Shown here: in pieces, positions 1 through 9,036 of the stretch | Position numbering within the stretch: position 1 is the stretch's first letter | Layout: every line of letters begins with the position of its first letter | Source of the DNA: Verrucomicrobiota bacterium | GTDB taxonomy: Bacteria; Verrucomicrobiota; Verrucomicrobiia; Limisphaerales; UBA1100 | Direction of reading: 5' to 3' | Assembly (NCBI GenBank): GCA_028343615.1 | Contig: JAOLZA010000018.1 | Span: 1 to 46,076 of the forward strand | Length of the DNA: 46,076 bases | Translations under genes and position numbers: made by a program | Notes under the pieces: model-generated | Seen by the model: only the letters and a program-made list of their open reading frames with translations | What the model was told of the DNA's origin: nothing | Database searches by the model: none

Positions 1-69
1 CAAACCATTAAAGTGACTCAGCCACTGAAGCTGAAAGTCATTGAGGTGAAAAAAGAAACAAAGAAGTAA
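1..69 (+). CDS. C-terminal end of an unidentified protein (partial)
   Basis: The first 22 codons are open in frame 1 and end with TAA at 67-69. The visible tail is Lys/Val/Thr-rich (ends KVIEVKKETKK), as at the end of a beta-rich exported protein, but it is too short to assign a family. The stop lies 6 nt before the TTG start of the cytochrome-WD40 gene, so the two are probably co-transcribed. The 5' part lies outside the window. Confidence 0.6.
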   Translation, partial: QTIKVTQPLKLKVIEVKKETKK

Positions 70-75
70 ATCAAT

Positions 76-3000
76 TTGAAAACCATAAATCCAACTCGAA
101 CCCATTGTGTGGCAGCCGTACTTGCCGCATGTCTTTTGGCAAACTCCGTTCGCTCTGCACTGCCAGTGACTGACGTTAAGCGCACAACGCCGGTAGACTT
201 TCAAAATGAAATCCTGCCAATACTGCGTGCCAATTGCCTTGCTTGTCATAACCACACCAAATCCAAAGCCGATGTGATTCTTGAAACGCCCCAGGACATC
301 GCAAAGTCCGACATCATCGTGCCCGGCAAACCGATGGAAAGCTTACTCTTTCAAACCGCTGCGCACTTGGAGGACCCCTCCATGCCGCCAAAGGAAAACA
401 AAGTGTCAGCCAAGTTGCTCAGCGCCAATCAACTTGGGTTGCTCAAGCTATGGATCACTCAGGGTGCCAAAGGCGAAGTGCGGGCCGCTCGGGTAGTGAA
501 ATGGCAACCATTGCCGGCGGGGCTCAATCCGATTTATTCAGCAACCGTTTCCCCCAACGGCCAGTACGCCGCCGCCGGTCGTGCTAATCAGATTTTTGTT
601 TATCATATCCCGGGCAAATCACTGATCACGCGCCTTACCGATCCCGCTTTGCTCAAAACCGGTAATTATAAAGAAGGCGTGAGTCACCGCGACCTTGTGC
701 ATTCCATGGCCTTTCATCCAAGCGGCGAACTGCTCGCCAGCGGCGGTTTCCGCGAAGTAAAACTCTGGCGTCGCCAACCCATTTTGCCGCAGAAAACGTT
801 CGCCGCAAATCCCACCGTGATTGCGCTGAGTACCGACAGTCAGACCATGGCGCAAGCTGAAGGCAACAGTATTCGCCTCCTCAATGCCGCCACCGGCCAA
901 ATAGTTAAAACACTGACCGGCCATAAAACTCCTGTCAGCGCCATCGCGTTTTCGCTTGATAACACCCTGCTCCTCACTGGCGCGCAGGATGGTGCCATTC
1001 ATATTTGGACAATTGCTGACGGCAAATTCACCGCCCCAAAACTCGCGCTCGAAAAGCCAACGCCCATCACATCCGCCGCGTGGACCGCTGATGGCAAACT
1101 CATCACCACCGCGCATGGCGACAATGTCATCCGCTCATGGAATCTTGCCTCCGCGCAAACTATCAACGACACCCTTGCCAAATCGCTCGCCGCCGCCAAG
1201 CTGGCCACCCTCGCCCAACAAAAACTTTTTAGCACCGCTGATACCTCCGCTAAAACCGCCGTTGCCCAAGCCGCTAAGGTCAAAGCCAATGCGCCCAAAG
1301 CTACTGCAGCATTGGCCGCGGCTCTTAAGGCTTCCGCCGATGCCACGAAAGCAGTCCCTCCCGCAAAGGCGACCACCGTCAAGGCATTGGCAACATTCAA
1401 TACCGCTGAGGCCGCGGCCAAAGCTGCTGAAGCCAACGCGAAGAAAATTGGTGCGGATGCCAACCAAAAACCCGAGGCCAAACAAGCTGCTGCCAAAACT
1501 GCAACAGACAACCGCAAAGCTGCTGACAACGCTAAAGACGCCCACGCAAAGGCCCAAACTGCCGAGGCCGTCCTCGTGAAAACCGCGGCCGAAAAAGCCA
1601 AAGCTGTGACCTTGGCCAAAGCTACGGATACCAAAGCCAAGGCGGATATTACCGCCAGTGCCATGGTCGTGGTCGACACCCAAAAGGCCGTTACCACCAC
1701 CAAGGCTGTACTCGACCAAGCCAAGGCCGCCGAGGATGCTGCTATCAAAGCGGGCCTGAACCCGCACAAGGAAATGAAAGGCCACAGCCAGCCCATCCTT
1801 GCCCTCATCCGGTTACCGAAAAGTCCCACTCAAATTCTCTCTGGCAGTCGCGATGGCACGCTCCGTCATTGGGACGCCAACACCGCGCAAGCCATCCGGT
1901 CCATGTCACACGGCGGCCCTGTGTTGGCCGTTGCGGTGAGCGCGGATGGAGCCAAGTTCGCATCTGCAAGCGGAAATGGAACGGGCAAACTCTGGGCCGC
2001 CAGCAATGGTCAACAAATTGCCGAACTGAAAGGCACCCGAAAATCAATCGAAGATTCCGCTGACAAAGATCGCTTTGTCGCGTTTGCCAAGGCGGAAGTT
2101 GGCTATTATACCGCGTATCTCAAGACGCAAACGGACAATCATAAAAAGGGGGAAGATCGCGTAAAGAAAGCCGATGAAGCGCTAAAGAAAGCTGAGGGTA
2201 TGCCCATCGCAGAGAAGAAAAAAATTCTCGATACCGCGCAAGCCGAACAAACAATAAATGAAACCAATTACGCCAAACTCAAAGCCGATTATGATAATGA
2301 GGTAAAAATATTCCCCCCGCTGGACGCCGCCGCCAAGACCGCCGAGGCCGTTGCTGCCAAGGCCAAGACCGCTGCCGCGGGGCCGGTGGCCGATCTTGCC
2401 GCCAAAGAAAGAACCGCTGTCACCCGCAAGGCGGCTGCCACCGCAGCCCAAAAGAAAATTGATGATCAAATTGCCTCCCAACAAAAACCCGCAGAGGCCA
2501 AGCTCACCACTGCGCAAAAAACCGTCACCGCCACCAACACCGCCAAGACCAATACAGAAAAAGCATTGGTAATCGCAAAGGCCGTCACTGCCGCCATGAA
2601 AAAAGCGTTCGATGCTGCGGATCAAGCTGCCAAAGCCGCAGAGGTTAATTCCAACAAGACGGCGGGTGACGCCACAAAAAAACCCGAAGAAAAACAAGCC
2701 GCCGCCCAGGCTGCCACCGAAAAACGCAAAGCCGCTAATACAGCCAAAGCGGCGTGGACCCAAGCGCAGGCAAAAGAAAAGACCGCCCAAGCCGCCACCA
2801 CCGTTGCCACAACGAAATTCACACAAGCCTCGGCCGCGCTCAAGACTGCTGAGAGCGCACTAACCATTGCCAAAGTTGCTGTGGTAAATGCACAAAAAGC
2901 CCACACCGCGGCCGCCAAGTTGGCCGATGATGCCGTAAAAGCCGCTGCCGCTGCCAAGCCTATTACCGAAAAAGCCAAGACCGGTCAAGCCGCCGCTATG

Positions 3001-4263
3001 AAAGTTGCCACCGCCAAGCGAAAGCTTGCCAACGATTCAAAAACAAAACGTGATCAACTAAACAAAGATCAGATTGCTGCGAAAAAGAAAGTGGATGACG
3101 GCGCCAAGAAAGTAACGGCCGCCGATGTCGAATATAAAAAACTGGAGGAACCGCGCCAACAAGCTGCAAACGAGGCCAAGCTCTCCAAGGAGGCTCTCAT
3201 CAAAAAAGCAGCCGAAAAGAAAATGGCTGAAGGTCAAAAAACGGCAGCCGATCAACAACAAAAGACCGCTGATGCCGGTGCCAAAACCGCGAAGGACGTT
3301 CTCGCACAGTCCGGGCAACCGGTGCGCACCATTGCTTTTTCAGCTGATGGCCTCACGGTAGTTACTGGCGGCGATGACCAAATACTGCACCTTTGGAATG
3401 CTGCCACGGGCAAACAAAATGACAGCTACATTTGTCATAAAAGTGTGATCCATTTTGTTAGGTTTACTGCAAGTGGACAAATTCTCTCGGTAGGTGCGGA
3501 CAAAAAAGCAGCCCTGTGCGATCCTGTGGCCCAATGGAAACTTGAGCGTACAGTGGGCACTGGTGATGAGAAATCCCCCATCATTGATCGCGCCACCGCG
3601 CTGGCCTTCAGCCATGACGGCACGCAACTCGCCGTGGGCAGTGGTGAACCTAGTCGCAGTGGTACGGTGCAGGTTTTTTCCGTTGCGAATGGCATGATCA
3701 CTCAAAATTTTCATGAAGTGCATAGCGACACAGTAATGGGATTACAATTCAACGCTGCCGGCACACAGATAGCCAGCGGTGCGGCGGATAAATTTGCCAA
3801 GATCACAAACCTTGCTGACGGCAAAATCTTGCATGCCTTCGAGGGGCACTCGCATCATGTGCTCGGGGTGGCGTGGCAGCATAATGGGCGCATCCTTGCG
3901 AGCGTGGGAGCCGACAAGGAAATTAAAGTATGGAACGTGATCACCGGCGAACGCGCTGGGAAGGGCACGGGATACGGAAAGGAAGTCACCTCCATTCATT
4001 TTGTGGGTTACACAGACCAGGCTGTGCTCAGTGCCGGTGACAATCGCGTGCGCCGTGTGCGCGTGCCAATGGGTAACCCCAGTAACGTGCGCGACTTCAG
4101 CGGCTCCAAGGATTTCGTATATTCCAGTGCCGTATCAGCCGATGGTGCCGTCATCATCGCCGGCGGCGAAGCCAGCGTATTGCGCGTTTGGAATGGCACC
4201 AACGGGCAAGTCATCGCCACCTTCGAGCCGCCCCAGCCGATCAAAGTTGAAGAAAGCCGGTAA
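76..4263 (+). CDS. Exported cytochrome c-WD40 protein with two long Ala/Lys-rich helical insertions
   Basis: A 1395-residue protein starting at TTG. Residues 1-28 form a signal peptide. A planctomycete-type cytochrome c domain follows, with one haem motif C54-L-A-C57-H58 and a downstream MPP segment. WD40/beta-propeller repeats occupy about residues 145-360, 565-655 and 1080-1385. Two insertions split the propeller: about 365-560 and 656-1077. Both are low-complexity Ala/Lys/Thr/Gln sequence predicted to be long alpha-helix or coiled coil, and both carry a related module (AAKAAE...K.E.KQAAA...RKAA). Homologous cytochrome-WD40 proteins are common in Planctomycetes and Verrucomicrobia; their substrates are unknown. 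It probably acts in the periplasm or at the cell surface as an electron-transfer or scaffold protein. The minus-strand ORFs opposite the insertions are by-products of GCC/AAG-rich codons. Family assignment is firm, function is not. Confidence 0.88.
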   Translation: MKTINPTRTHCVAAVLAACLLANSVRSALPVTDVKRTTPVDFQNEILPILRANCLACHNHTKSKADVILETPQDIAKSDIIVPGKPMESLLFQTAAHLEDPSMPPKENKVSAKLLSANQLGLLKLWITQGAKGEVRAARVVKWQPLPAGLNPIYSATVSPNGQYAAAGRANQIFVYHIPGKSLITRLTDPALLKTGNYKEGVSHRDLVHSMAFHPSGELLASGGFREVKLWRRQPILPQKTFAANPTVIALSTDSQTMAQAEGNSIRLLNAATGQIVKTLTGHKTPVSAIAFSLDNTLLLTGAQDGAIHIWTIADGKFTAPKLALEKPTPITSAAWTADGKLITTAHGDNVIRSWNLASAQTINDTLAKSLAAAKLATLAQQKLFSTADTSAKTAVAQAAKVKANAPKATAALAAALKASADATKAVPPAKATTVKALATFNTAEAAAKAAEANAKKIGADANQKPEAKQAAAKTATDNRKAADNAKDAHAKAQTAEAVLVKTAAEKAKAVTLAKATDTKAKADITASAMVVVDTQKAVTTTKAVLDQAKAAEDAAIKAGLNPHKEMKGHSQPILALIRLPKSPTQILSGSRDGTLRHWDANTAQAIRSMSHGGPVLAVAVSADGAKFASASGNGTGKLWAASNGQQIAELKGTRKSIEDSADKDRFVAFAKAEVGYYTAYLKTQTDNHKKGEDRVKKADEALKKAEGMPIAEKKKILDTAQAEQTINETNYAKLKADYDNEVKIFPPLDAAAKTAEAVAAKAKTAAAGPVADLAAKERTAVTRKAAATAAQKKIDDQIASQQKPAEAKLTTAQKTVTATNTAKTNTEKALVIAKAVTAAMKKAFDAADQAAKAAEVNSNKTAGDATKKPEEKQAAAQAATEKRKAANTAKAAWTQAQAKEKTAQAATTVATTKFTQASAALKTAESALTIAKVAVVNAQKAHTAAAKLADDAVKAAAAAKPITEKAKTGQAAAMKVATAKRKLANDSKTKRDQLNKDQIAAKKKVDDGAKKVTAADVEYKKLEEPRQQAANEAKLSKEALIKKAAEKKMAEGQKTAADQQQKTADAGAKTAKDVLAQSGQPVRTIAFSADGLTVVTGGDDQILHLWNAATGKQNDSYICHKSVIHFVRFTASGQILSVGADKKAALCDPVAQWKLERTVGTGDEKSPIIDRATALAFSHDGTQLAVGSGEPSRSGTVQVFSVANGMITQNFHEVHSDTVMGLQFNAAGTQIASGAADKFAKITNLADGKILHAFEGHSHHVLGVAWQHNGRILASVGADKEIKVWNVITGERAGKGTGYGKEVTSIHFVGYTDQAVLSAGDNRVRRVRVPMGNPSNVRDFSGSKDFVYSSAVSADGAVIIAGGEASVLRVWNGTNGQVIATFEPPQPIKVEESR

Positions 4264-4317
4264 GCGAGCTTCTTTGAGCCTTGAACCTTTTCCACTGCTC
4301 CGGTTCAATCTCCACCG

Positions 4318-5295
4318 ATGGCCGTGCAACGCGCAGCGCAGTATTTCGTGGGTGTGGATGTGGGTGGCACGAAAATTTTGGCCGGGCTCTTCAATCGTTC
4401 GCTCAAACTGCTCGGCACGGTCAAGCTAAAGACCAAAGCCAATCGAGGGGGCGATGCAGTGCTTGATCGTATCGAACGCGCCATTCGCGAATTACTCACC
4501 GAACAATCAATTCGCCTCACCCAAGTGTGTGCCATTGGCGTGGGCGTTCCCGGCATTGTTCATCAGGGCCGTGTGTTTGGTGCCACTAACATCGGCTGGG
4601 AAGACGTGCCTATACGCGCTTTGCTTAACCGCCGGTTGCGTCGCCCGGTGGCGGTAGAGAACGATTGCAATTTGTTCACGCTCGGCATTCATACTCTGGA
4701 ACTCAAGCGCAAACCCCGCACGATGGTGGGCGTGTTTCTCGGCACCGGTTTTGGCGGCGGTATTATCATTAACAACAAACTTTACACAGGATTCAACAGG
4801 TCGGCAGGTGAGTTTGGGCAGATAGTCATTTCCAAAGGCGGCTTGAAAACCGGCACAGGCATTCGAGGCAGTTTGGAATCGCTCGCCAGTCGGACGGGAA
4901 TTGTGCGGCGACTGCGCAAGGCGGTGCTGGAAGGGGGGGAGACAATGTTGCAGGAGGAACTGGGCGCGCAGCTCAAGGGCGTCCGCAGTCGGCATTTGCG
5001 ACAAGCCATCACGGCGCGCGATCCTTTGGTGCGACGCGTGATTCGTAGTGTGGCGGAAGACACCGGACTCGGCGTGGCGGCGATTGTCAGTGCGTTCGGG
5101 CCGGAATATGTGGTGATGGGCGGTGGCGTGATCGAAGCGTTGCACGGGACAATGCTGCCGATCGTACGAAAAACTGTAGAAGCACACGTGTTGCCCGGCA
5201 CATTAGATGGTGTGCAAATTGTTACCAGTGCGTTGGGTGATGATGGCGGCATCAGCGGTGCAGCCGTACTGGCGCGTGACGGGGTGGCGAAGTGA
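4318..5295 (+). CDS. ROK-family sugar kinase-like protein without the zinc site
   Basis: 325 residues, normal ROK length. The phosphate-binding motif DVGGTK is at residues 14-19. The catalytic Asp is D116 within VENDCN, and the second nucleotide motif is LGTGFGGG. ROK members are usually cytosolic glucokinases, N-acylhexosamine kinases or repressors. There is no N-terminal helix-turn-helix, so this is a kinase-type member. The usual ROK zinc site is gone: the GE(I/L)GH histidine is Gln (GEFGQ), and the CxCGxxGCxE loop reads KTGTGIRGSLES with no Cys. Substrate cannot be read from sequence. It starts 54 nt after the WD40 gene on the same strand. Its TGA directly abuts the convergent ppk stop, leaving no space for a terminator. 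Confidence 0.88.
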   Translation: MAVQRAAQYFVGVDVGGTKILAGLFNRSLKLLGTVKLKTKANRGGDAVLDRIERAIRELLTEQSIRLTQVCAIGVGVPGIVHQGRVFGATNIGWEDVPIRALLNRRLRRPVAVENDCNLFTLGIHTLELKRKPRTMVGVFLGTGFGGGIIINNKLYTGFNRSAGEFGQIVISKGGLKTGTGIRGSLESLASRTGIVRRLRKAVLEGGETMLQEELGAQLKGVRSRHLRQAITARDPLVRRVIRSVAEDTGLGVAAIVSAFGPEYVVMGGGVIEALHGTMLPIVRKTVEAHVLPGTLDGVQIVTSALGDDGGISGAAVLARDGVAK

Positions 5296-7416
5296 TTATG
5301 AAAGCCGAGTGGTCTCGGTGGTGCGGCCCATTTTAAATTTGGTTTCCCGTTTGCTTTCTTTCTCGACAGATTTTGTTTTCCGGATGAATTCCATTTGGCT
5401 CCGGCGTGGTTTTTTGCCTTTGGGTGTGCGCAGAATATAGGTGCCATCAGGTTGTAGCTCGCGGGCTTTCACATTGTCCTTGAGGTGCGAGGGTAAGATT
5501 TTTTTCACAAGAAATTTTTTGATCTTGGCATCTTCAATCGGAAAGGCGACCTCAATGCGTTTCTGAAAATTTCGGGGCATCCAGTCACCGCTGCCTGCAT
5601 AGACTTGAGTATCTCCGCCGTTTTCAAAGTAATAAATCCGACTGTGTTCCAGAAAGCGGTCGATGATACTGATTACGCGGATGTTCTCACTCAATCCCGG
5701 TACGCCCGGGCGCAGGCAGCAAATGCCGCGCACGATGAGGTCGATCTCTACGCCCGCGGCGCTGGCTTCATACAGCGCCTCGATGACCGGCTTGTCGACG
5801 AGCGAATTCATCTTGGTGATGATGCGCGCAGGCTTGCCGCTGGCGGCGTTGACGGTTTCGCGCTCGATGAAGCCGAGCATTTTTTTGTGAAAATCGTGCG
5901 GCGCCACGATCAATTTGCCAGTCTCTTGAAATTCGCAGAAGCCGGTCAGAAAATTAAACAGTGCCGCAACATCCTCGCCGTATTCCTTTCGACAAGTCAT
6001 CAGGCCTAGATCGGTGTAGAGCTTAGCGGTGTTGGGATTGTAATTACCGGTTCCAAGATGCAGATAATGCCGGAGACCATCATCTTCCTGCCGCACGATG
6101 AGGCAGAGCTTCGCATGTACTTTGTAGCCGACCAGCCCGTAGCTCACATGCACTCCAGCCTCCTCCATTTCGCGTGCCCAACGGATGTTGTGCGCCTCGT
6201 CAAAGCGCGCTTTTAATTCCACAACCACGGCGACTTGTTTGCCATTATGTGCGGCGCGAATGAGCGCACCGGCAATGCGCCGATTCGACCCGGCACGATA
6301 AAGGGTTTGCTTGATCGCCAGCACTTTTGGGTCTTCGGCGGCCTGTTCGAGCAAATCCACCACGCTATCAAAACTGTCGTAAGGTGAATGAAGCAGCACA
6401 TCCTGCCGGCGCAGCACGCCAAAGATATCTTTCCGCCGATGGAACGCCGCCGCGATGGGTGCGATGAAGGGCGGATCACGCAGCTCGGGTGAATGATCGC
6501 CTTCGAGCAGTATGTTCACGTGGATAGGATTCACCGGTCCGTCAATGCGGTAGAGATCCGGCGAGTCCAGATTGAATACTTCCAACAGCTCCTGCACGAG
6601 ATCGTCCGGGCACGTGTGATCAATTTCCAACCGCACCGCATCTCCGCGCCGCCGGTTGCGCAATTCGTTTTCCACCGCTTGCAGCAGATTTTCTGCATCT
6701 TCCTCTTCCACGTATAATTCACTGTTGCGTGTTACGCGGAAGCACCAGTTACCTAGAACCTTTGTGCCCGGGAACAGATCATCGATGAAATAGGAAATGA
6801 TATCCGCAAGAAACACATGCTCGTGCGTGCCCGAAGGACGGGGCAGCGCGACAAGGCGCGGGATGACCCGTGGTACCTGCACGATGCAAAGCCGTTGCTC
6901 GGTGCCACCCGCGCGTGTGATCTCGGCGCGCACAATTAAATTTAAAGATTTATTTAATATGAGCGGGAAGGTTTTGAGCGGGTCCACCGCCAACGGCGTG
7001 AGCACCGGCCTGACTGATTTGCGATAATACGTCTCCACCCATTCGCGATCATCTGGACCGAGATCATCAATGGCATGAAATCGAAACCCCTCGCGCGCCA
7101 ACGCCGGTCGCAGATCCTCTCGCCAGCATTGAAACAGATCGCCCACCATTCGGTGAATGCGTTTCCCCGCCGCCTGAAAAACTTCTGTGGCCGTCCGCCC
7201 GTCGAGGCTGCGCTCCACAACTTTGCTTTCAATTTGTTGCTTGAGGCCTGCGATGCGGACCTCGAAAAACTCATCAAGATTCGAATTCGCGATGCAAAAA
7301 AACTTCACCCGCTCCAGCAACGGATTGCTCGCGTCCAGCGCCTCAGCCAACACCCTCTGGTTAAACTCCAGCCAGCTCAATTCCCTATTTATATAGTGTG
7401 ATCTCTTTTTGCTCAT
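5296..7416 (-). CDS. ppk1: Polyphosphate kinase 1
   Basis: 706 residues from the ATG at 7416, where the family-typical N-terminus SKKRSHYINRELSWLEFNQR begins; the seven codons upstream in frame look non-coding. PPK1 transfers the ATP gamma-phosphate to polyphosphate, reversibly, usually at the membrane. The N-domain (NRELSWLEFN), head domain and two phospholipase-D-like domains are all present. The autophosphorylated His is H434 in YKVHAKLC, and the second conserved His is H591 in FLEHSRIYYF. HLGTGNYNPNTAKLYTDLG is the usual family signature. A basic Lys/Arg-rich tail of about 40 residues follows the core. The gene is convergent with the ROK gene, stop codons touching at 5295/5296. Its 5' leader contains a terminator-like hairpin. 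No ppx or pst genes are nearby. Confidence 0.96.
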   Translation of the reverse strand: MSKKRSHYINRELSWLEFNQRVLAEALDASNPLLERVKFFCIANSNLDEFFEVRIAGLKQQIESKVVERSLDGRTATEVFQAAGKRIHRMVGDLFQCWREDLRPALAREGFRFHAIDDLGPDDREWVETYYRKSVRPVLTPLAVDPLKTFPLILNKSLNLIVRAEITRAGGTEQRLCIVQVPRVIPRLVALPRPSGTHEHVFLADIISYFIDDLFPGTKVLGNWCFRVTRNSELYVEEEDAENLLQAVENELRNRRRGDAVRLEIDHTCPDDLVQELLEVFNLDSPDLYRIDGPVNPIHVNILLEGDHSPELRDPPFIAPIAAAFHRRKDIFGVLRRQDVLLHSPYDSFDSVVDLLEQAAEDPKVLAIKQTLYRAGSNRRIAGALIRAAHNGKQVAVVVELKARFDEAHNIRWAREMEEAGVHVSYGLVGYKVHAKLCLIVRQEDDGLRHYLHLGTGNYNPNTAKLYTDLGLMTCRKEYGEDVAALFNFLTGFCEFQETGKLIVAPHDFHKKMLGFIERETVNAASGKPARIITKMNSLVDKPVIEALYEASAAGVEIDLIVRGICCLRPGVPGLSENIRVISIIDRFLEHSRIYYFENGGDTQVYAGSGDWMPRNFQKRIEVAFPIEDAKIKKFLVKKILPSHLKDNVKARELQPDGTYILRTPKGKKPRRSQMEFIRKTKSVEKESKRETKFKMGRTTETTRLS

Positions 7417-7445
7417 GCAATTTAGGTGCAAAAGCACTCTACCGT

Positions 7446-7476
7446 AAAAAACCGCCGGAAACAGCCTTGTTCCGGC
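7446..7476 (-). terminator. Terminator-like hairpin in the ppk1 leader
   Basis: On the minus strand an inverted repeat GCCGGAACA/TGTTTCCGGC (one bulged base, about 4-nt loop) is followed by GG and six T (plus-strand A-run 7446-7451). This fits an intrinsic terminator read in the direction of ppk1, only about 30 nt upstream of its ATG. As the next gene upstream is divergent, it would act as a leader attenuator or stop antisense transcripts. A short GTGC-TTTT-GCAC hairpin lies between it and the start codon. The remaining part of 7417-7713 is AT-rich intergenic DNA in which no clear promoter boxes were found. Confidence 0.45.
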
Positions 7477-7713
7477 AATCGGGAGATTTTGATAAAAAAT
7501 TCCGCTTAATTCGCCTAAATTTACAAATTATTCATCATTTGTGCAGATTTTATTCCCATGGTAACTTTTGCAAAGAAACGCAGGATAACCCCTTAAAATA
7601 GGCATTAGCCGATTCTGCAAAAAACCTAGGCTTCCTTATCCGCACATTATTCACATCAAAAATGACTAAAATCTGGGCTTTTCCACACTTTTCCCGTCAG
7701 GTAACATCCATTC

Positions 7714-8913
7714 ATGCGATATTTAATTGTTACCCTCACCCTCGGCGTCTTGGCGCACGCGGCCGATTGGCCAAACTGGCGCGGGCCGCAACACGATGGT
7801 ATTTCGCGCGAGGCACTGCCGAAAGCCGATTTCAGCAAGATCGCTTGGCGTGCAGAAATCGGCGTGGGCTTTTCTGGTATGGCCGTTGCCGACGGCCGTC
7901 TTTTCGCCATGGGCTGCACCGGCAAACGGAGCGGCAACAAAGAAACCTTCACTTGCCTCGATGCCGTCACTGGTAAAGTTAATTGGAGTGACACTTATCC
8001 AGCCGCGCTGGTCGATTATCTTCATGAAGGCGGCCCGTGCGCCACGCCCACCGTGGATGGCAAGCGCGTTTATGGCCTCAGCAAATCCGGTCGACTCGTA
8101 TGCTACAACGTTGCTAATGGCGAAAAACATTGGACCGCCGATCTAATGGCCAAAGCCGAGCTGCCCAAGCCGCCCGAATGGGGCTTTGCAGGCTCACCAT
8201 TAATACTTGGTGATATGGTCATCGTCGAAGCCACCTTCACTTGCGCGTTCAACAAAACCACAGGCAAAGAAATCTGGCGCAGCAAAAAATATAAACCCGC
8301 TTACGGCTCGCCCATTACGTTCCAATTCAAAAACAAAATGTACCTCGCCACCCTCAAGACCGATGGCCTCGTTGTGCTCGACGCTCAAACCGGCAAGACC
8401 GTCGCCTTTCAAGACTGGCGCACTTCATTCCGTACCAACTCCACCACGCCCATTGTTGTCGGAAACAAAATTTTTATCTCCACCGGCTACCAGCGCGGCT
8501 GCGCATTATTTGAATTCACCGGCAACGCCCTACGCCAAATCTATACCAATAAAAACCTCAGCAACCATATGAACAACTCCATCGTGCTCGGGGATTTTGT
8601 GTACGGCTTTGACGGCAATACTCACGGTCGCGGCCCCAAGCAAATTGTTTGTATGCGCCTTGCTGATGGCACCGTGCAATGGCGAAAAGAAGGCTACGGC
8701 TGCGGCTCGTTAATGGCTGCGCAAAACCAACTGCTCATCCTTGGCGAAAAAGGTAAACTCGCCCTCGGCCCCGCCTCACCCAAGGGCTTTACCCCCACTG
8801 TCGAGGCCCAAATCCTCCAAGGTCGCTGCTGGACCGTCCCCGTTTTTTCCAACGGCAGAATCTACGCCCGCAATGCTGCGGGCATACTTGTTTGCGTGAA
8901 CACACGCAAATAG
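7714..8913 (+). CDS. Exported PQQ-like beta-propeller protein
   Basis: 399 residues starting at ATG. Residues 1-16 form a signal peptide ending AHAA. The mature N-terminus DWPNWRGPQHDGIS is the hallmark of the PQQ-like (BamB-like) propeller proteins numerous in Planctomycetes and Verrucomicrobia. Blade motifs of the form 'LxCxDAxTGKxxWxxxY' recur (e.g. FTCLDAVTGKVNW, VVLDAQTGKTV). No PQQ-dehydrogenase catalytic Glu-Asn-Asp set is evident, so it is more likely a structural or binding propeller than a quinoprotein dehydrogenase. It is probably periplasmic. It is divergent from ppk1; a hairpin directly follows its stop codon. Confidence 0.85.
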   Translation: MRYLIVTLTLGVLAHAADWPNWRGPQHDGISREALPKADFSKIAWRAEIGVGFSGMAVADGRLFAMGCTGKRSGNKETFTCLDAVTGKVNWSDTYPAALVDYLHEGGPCATPTVDGKRVYGLSKSGRLVCYNVANGEKHWTADLMAKAELPKPPEWGFAGSPLILGDMVIVEATFTCAFNKTTGKEIWRSKKYKPAYGSPITFQFKNKMYLATLKTDGLVVLDAQTGKTVAFQDWRTSFRTNSTTPIVVGNKIFISTGYQRGCALFEFTGNALRQIYTNKNLSNHMNNSIVLGDFVYGFDGNTHGRGPKQIVCMRLADGTVQWRKEGYGCGSLMAAQNQLLILGEKGKLALGPASPKGFTPTVEAQILQGRCWTVPVFSNGRIYARNAAGILVCVNTRK

Positions 8914-8918
8914 ACTTT

Positions 8919-8957
8919 CAAATTCCTCCAAGTGGCGGCGTAGGTTGGAGGAAAATT
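8919..8957. terminator. Stem-loop after the PQQ-like gene
   Basis: A perfect 9-bp inverted repeat TTCCTCCAA ... TTGGAGGAA with a 13-nt loop begins about 9 nt after the TAA, and extends by AAAT/ATTT beyond a 2-nt bulge. No good T-tract follows on the plus strand, so it may be a processing or termination hairpin of a non-canonical kind. Confidence 0.35.
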
Positions 8958-9036
8958 TGGGAGGAATAAAGGCGTTGAAGTGGAGATTTTTTCCATCTTC
9001 TCTGAATCAGGATGGTGGGGTAGGATTCTCTTGGCG

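Noticed and set aside
999-1829. Long minus-strand ORFs (276 and 216 codons) opposite the first insertion of the cytochrome-WD40 gene, and similar ones at 2182-2978
   Set aside because: They are Ala/Leu/Val- or Gly/Phe-rich mirror images of the repetitive GCC/AAG codons of the real gene, with no recognisable domain and no separate signals.
8931-8948. GGCGGCGTAGG near the PQQ-like gene as a fourth copy of the repeated upstream element
   Set aside because: Only the GGCGTAGG core matches; the CCCCA and TTTACAC boxes are absent, and it forms the loop of an inverted repeat.
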